Both the position numbers and the translations under genes were made by a program. Of a stretch of DNA of 64,000 bases, positions 59,541 through 64,000 are shown piece after piece. This DNA is from Helicoverpa zea (lineage: Eukaryota > Arthropoda > Insecta > Lepidoptera > Noctuidae). Location: the NCBI RefSeq assembly GCF_022581195.2, contig NC_061470.1, forward strand, positions 10,912,001 through 10,976,000, in the 5' to 3' direction. How positions within the stretch are numbered: position 1 is the stretch's first letter; each line of letters begins with the position of its first letter. The notes under the pieces are model-generated. The model had not been told where the DNA came from. It searched no databases and saw only the letters and a program-made list of their open reading frames with translations.

Positions 59541-62500
59541 GTAAGAACGCATAACGCAAGCTCACAATTCTAAGTTACCGGTATCAAAAGTGCACTGCAT
59601 GAAATACCATTTTGACAGGTCCATTGCGCATGTACAAGTTTAAAAGCTCGTGCTCATAAAAAGTATGTCAAAGCTTCAATCTTTAGAAACATAAAACAAT
59701 TATAATATTCAAGATGAACCGTTGACGCACCGTCTGAAAAGTAACGATCGTGAGTTTGAGCGTATTTACGCGTCAATGTGACCGTCCCTTTACGTCTGGA
59801 GTGTATCGATTGGTGTGGGTGACGCGCATGTATTGCGACTCTGTGGCCGGGATGGGACGCGAGCTAGTTTTTCTAATGAATAGGCACCTATTATTATGAC
59901 AACCTTTTGTAAATTGCCTTCAGCTGTTTGTGATGAAACGAGACTGATTTATCTTTTGTTCGAAGTACCATTGACAGAGTTGGTGATAAATTCAGAGATG
60001 AAGATTGATATTTGCCCTTATCAAAGCAAAGTCATGCTATTCTGATTGAATAACTTTAGTAGCGGAATAGAAAAGCAATTTGAAGTAAATCAATACGGAC
60101 CCTGTTAGCTTTGAGTAGGTGTTAGTGATTTAACCTCTGTACGAAGGTCCCGGGTGATTGATGACATTAAAGCATCAAGGAGAGCTTTTACGTTCAGCAG
60201 CTATAAAATTGCTTTATGTACATTTATAGTAGTGTTCTTACACTTGATGCAATCAATTGGGGTTAACCTTGCACTTTTCACGGGTTCCGCACGAGCTACA
60301 GCTAATCGTGATGGTTTTTTTTCCCGTCGAGTGTATTGTCGCCGACACACATAGTTAGTGGTCTAGCCGGCGGGCCCGCCACGGTCCTATTTAGGTCTAA
60401 ATGAGCTTCGCGGAATTCTTAGGCACGCCTATTTTCATCAAAAGGAGCAAAATATTACAAGGCTCAATAAAGTGTCCCGTTTATGCTTCGGAATTTACAA
60501 TCTGTACTTCCTATGAGAATTTGCTGTAATTTATTATTCTTAGAGTATGTTTTACTGTAGGATCTAAATAAAAAAGGTAGCTTATTAGTATACTGGTGTG
60601 CATAACACTGCCATTGTTCGGCGGTCTTTGACAAATAGTTTTGGGTGTTCTTTGTGTTAAAGCTAGTTTCTTGCCAGACAGTCTATTAAAAAAAATATCG
60701 CAGGCTCTTCCTTTTTTGCAATATCTCGAAAATTTTGAATGGTCTACTGAGCATTTGTATGGTCTGGTTATAATTTAGATAGATTGTGCTCCACGTGCTA
60801 ACTAGACGTACGGAGCAGCGGTCTGGCGATGTATGCCAACTATATAGAAATAGCAGATCGTAAAACTAATGTACAGTCGAGGAGCGTTTCTCTGTCATGG
60901 CCAACTTTATGACCGCTCTCGACGGACATATTCTACCGAAACAGGAGTGACACACGTGCGCTTGCATTAATGTGACCACTGATTGCAATCCAAGTAATAA
61001 CACTTCGCTTTAACGCCGTTCTAATCACAGATCGCAATGCTACCGAATTAGAAACTCTCCCACATGGCAACAAATATTTTCACATGATGTCTCTTGCGCC
61101 CTTTCACGTGTGTCCCCGCTATGTCCTGGATGACGTCATCAGCTATGTCTTACTCATGCAATTAAAGGTTCAACGACCAGTGATAACTTTCGTAGTAACC
61201 TTGTTGGAGCTCGACCAAATTGTTCAGCTCACTGCTAATGGCAGAATAGGATATTATGTCTGTCTGACAACCCTATTGTTGCGGAAAAAAGTTGGCATGG
61301 AACCGCTTAGACTTCGTGCTCCAATTTTTTATGCGGTTGTCATATATTGATTTCAAACGCTGAATTCAAGGCGACTTCCAATGTCCAAAGTAAGGTCACT
61401 GGCATGACGTGTTATCTAGGGAAAACAGTCGTGTGATCAGCCCTGGACGAGTGAGTCATTTTCCTCATTACGACAGAATTCGGCGTCATTACCCGTCTGT
61501 TTTTGTGTCACCGTGAAACTAGAAAGGAAAAGATTCTCGTTAATTTAAAACACTTAGTTGAAAGTCATTTAGTTTATCTACTTGTTGATACAGTTGTTTT
61601 TTAATGTTCTTCAGGCTGAACATTTTCTGCTTCGTATTTAAAAGTATCATATAATTTTCTGCTTTGAGAAAAAGGTCATTTAATATGATTCAAATTAATG
61701 TCGGACAGCAGTCTGTCAAATAGCAATGACCTGCGCGAGCTAATTGTAGCAATATATTTGTCATTTTACGCTCAATACTGAGTCAGAAGGTCATCTACCA
61801 CTGCAAACTGTCACCAACGCTAAAAATTATATTGCACTCAAGTTTTCATGCCTAAGTGATGACGCTATATGGCTGGTAAGGTCATGCCCCTCATTTGCGT
61901 ATCGATCGACGTTTCAAACTTGTGGGAATTTTATTCAATAACCTTTATGGCGAGCTTAATGGCTAGTTTTTGTTTAAGCAAAAAAGATGCAGTCTCGCTA
62001 CAGTTTTCTAGAATTAAGTTTTTCTGGCCGTGGCCGCCGAGAAATCTGAACGGACAAAAAGGCATTGAATCTGCATCATTCATTTTTTGCCAGACAAAAA
62101 CTGGCTGCATTCCTTTAACGGACTACTAGCTATACCATAACGATCGAAACTGTAAAATATCAGCTATACAATGTATAGTAAAACGTCATTTTGTATTCAT
62201 ATCTCCACTATAAACTTTCCATTATTATATTCTGACACGGAATCACGTAACCTGCATACAACTTGGTACAAAGTGGCATACGTTTGAAAGTCAACGTCAT
62301 ATTAAATCGATTGATGCCCAAGTTACGACATTGAAGTGTTAATAGCTGTAATGAAGCACGCGGTTTGCCACCAAACCGTAATCAATAACTAATTGGTTTA
62401 TGCTATGCATTTTACATACGTTATCAATATCGGTAATCGTATCTAAAGCTTCCATTTCTGGAGCACACCTGGCCTCCCAGCTCGCAGCATAATGTAACAT

Positions 62501-64000
62501 AATAAGTTTCACGGACGCTGCGATTTTTCAAGACTATTGATCAAATACGTCAAATGCACAGGAGCTTTCTTGGAAGAGATACATCATTCTCGGCTATATA
62601 AAACTTTCTCTTGCTGCAGACGTTCGCAAAAACTAAAATAAAATGTTATAGCACTAATAAGAAACGTGCATCTTTCACACATAAAATGTTATAGCAATAA
62701 ATGCAGAGAGGCGAACTTGCTGCACCTAAATGTCTTGATAAACTCGTTAGCTTTTACAGTTTGGTTAAACTACAGACGCATTTACCGTAGCATGTCGTAG
62801 ACTGGCGTAGCTTTCAGTAACGGTGTAGGATTCCGTTTGTCAGTGAAATTGGATCATTCGACAAGGTTTTGTTTTTTTGGTTGTTGTTTAAAATGTACAA
62901 AAGTGCATCGGTTTTCCCAAATTGTCGTGGTATAGCGGCACTTGTGGGTGTAGGTTGGGTAAACTCTAATAAAAGGATGTATTGTGTAATGGGCGTGGCG
63001 CGGCACACATACGTCAACTAACCACAAGTCATTTTTATTATCTTAACGAGAATACAAGTCGGCAGCGTAGGTGTAAACGATAATGCGGTTAGTTAAAATA
63101 ATTAATTTGAAAGTAATTGCTTTCTGAAAATAATTATTCATGAACTTGATATAATTATTCCTGTAGGATTTTGTAGACGTATTTCTCATGTAACAAAGGT
63201 TGACATAACTGTGTTAGCTCCCTGTGGAAGGACAAGCCTATCGAAAACATAATCCATTATCATAATAAAGTAAATGACATAATACTAAATAATCTAGACT
63301 TACAGCAGTTCCAGGCTTTACCTGAACAACAATAGTCAAAAAATCATTTCATTGTTTAAAAAAACGGGTATTATTTCAACATGATGTCGAATCACTTATA
63401 CAGGTTCTTTACATTCGGAACCATAAATTAGAATCTTGATGAAAAGCTACAACAAACCGTTTAAAAAAAATACATTTATAAGCCATTAATAAATGTGGAC
63501 CAGCTAATCAACCTTCGCTTCGTATTGAATTTTAAATGCATACTTCATCTGAATTTGGTGTTGTATTGATAAAATTAATAATTATGACGCTTATCATTTC
63601 GCGGTGCATTATGTGTGATCATGACATTTAAAACAAAGCTTAACGGTTTATGGCCTTCCGGATAGGTACGCAATATGAACCAAAATTAACGTAAAACTAA
63701 ACCAATGACAGTCAATAAGAATCCTTAGGAGGTTCCTGAATTGGAAGTCTGTCGAAGGGCCGAAGCTTGCTGGGGCTGCGAGATTGTTCGAAAGAGTTAC
63801 CGGTGCATTTGTACACAGGGCTTCAGAAGGAACAAAGATGCGTTTTAGTCAGCAAAAATCTGACACGCCCTTCCGTTGCACACTGTTCTGAAAAAGGGGA
63901 GTCCCAGAAATGAAGGCATATAAGGGGAATAACCCCCTGGGTTCGAACTGTTATCGCGGCTCCGTAGCATTCATTTTAAACTATTTTCCTCTCTGACAGG
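59541..64000. other. 14-3-3 epsilon intron 2 (runs past window)
   Basis: Non-coding to the right edge. Only the SINE-like copy at 63755-63900 was recognised; small ORFs have no family match. Confidence 0.65.
63755..63960 (-). repeat. Dispersed SINE-like repeat, copy 3 of 3
   Basis: Contains ctggggctgcgagattgttc, gaaagagttaccgg and gttttagtcagcaaaaatct then gacacgccct, aligning with 40510-40680. Confidence 0.7.

Noticed and set aside
59100..59573. 157-codon ORF over 14-3-3 exon 2
   Set aside because: Protein similarity starts exactly after the acceptor at 59376; the rest is intron.
1..64000. CRISPR arrays, bacterial operons, rRNA or intact tRNA genes
   Set aside because: None seen. Tandem repeats here are minisatellites or mobile-element parts, and the only tRNA-like sequence is a SINE head.

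Overview
The window looks like nuclear DNA of a lepidopteran insect, probably a noctuoid moth. It is AT-rich, its genes are split by GT-AG introns, its proteins are insect-like, and its introns hold short interspersed repeats that I recognise as common in moths (the family assignment is from memory; no search was run).

Five protein genes were found. (1) 2015-27752 (+): the 3' part of cut (CUX homeobox family), seven exons covering the end of the coiled coil, three CUT domains, the homeodomain and the stop. The 5' exons lie before the window. (2) 30667-32550 (-): an intronless cytosolic Hsp70 of 627 residues. (3) 33036-36176 (+): GPN-loop GTPase 3, five exons, 277 residues, head-to-head with Hsp70 across 485 bp. 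(4) 43734-54212 (-): a PHF12 (Pf1) orthologue, fourteen exons, 777 residues, with two PHD fingers and an FHA domain. (5) From 55858 (+): the first two coding exons of 14-3-3 epsilon, which runs past the right edge. Exon phases agree at every junction of all four spliced genes.

The rest is intron and intergenic DNA with many mobile-element remains. 1-24636 is mostly long cut introns. 36182-43480 is a repeat-rich gap with a 1.36 kb foldback element and a 1.37 kb hAT-like element that has an 8-bp target duplication. The PHF12 introns hold SINE copies, two non-LTR retrotransposon fragments (antisense to PHF12), several MITE-like palindromes, and a 0.98 kb terminal-inverted-repeat element. That last element keeps two opposed first exons, one encoding a THAP zinc finger.

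The genes do not form an operon or pathway. Cut, PHF12 (Sin3/HDAC-type corepressor family) and 14-3-3 are regulators; Hsp70 is a chaperone; GPN3 helps RNA polymerase II assembly. The most unusual features are the two-gene THAP element remnant inserted into a SINE, a coding 27-bp repeat in PHF12 whose four units each carry a perfect TGACGTCA palindrome, and a PHF12 3' splice site that is also a perfect 5' splice-site consensus.
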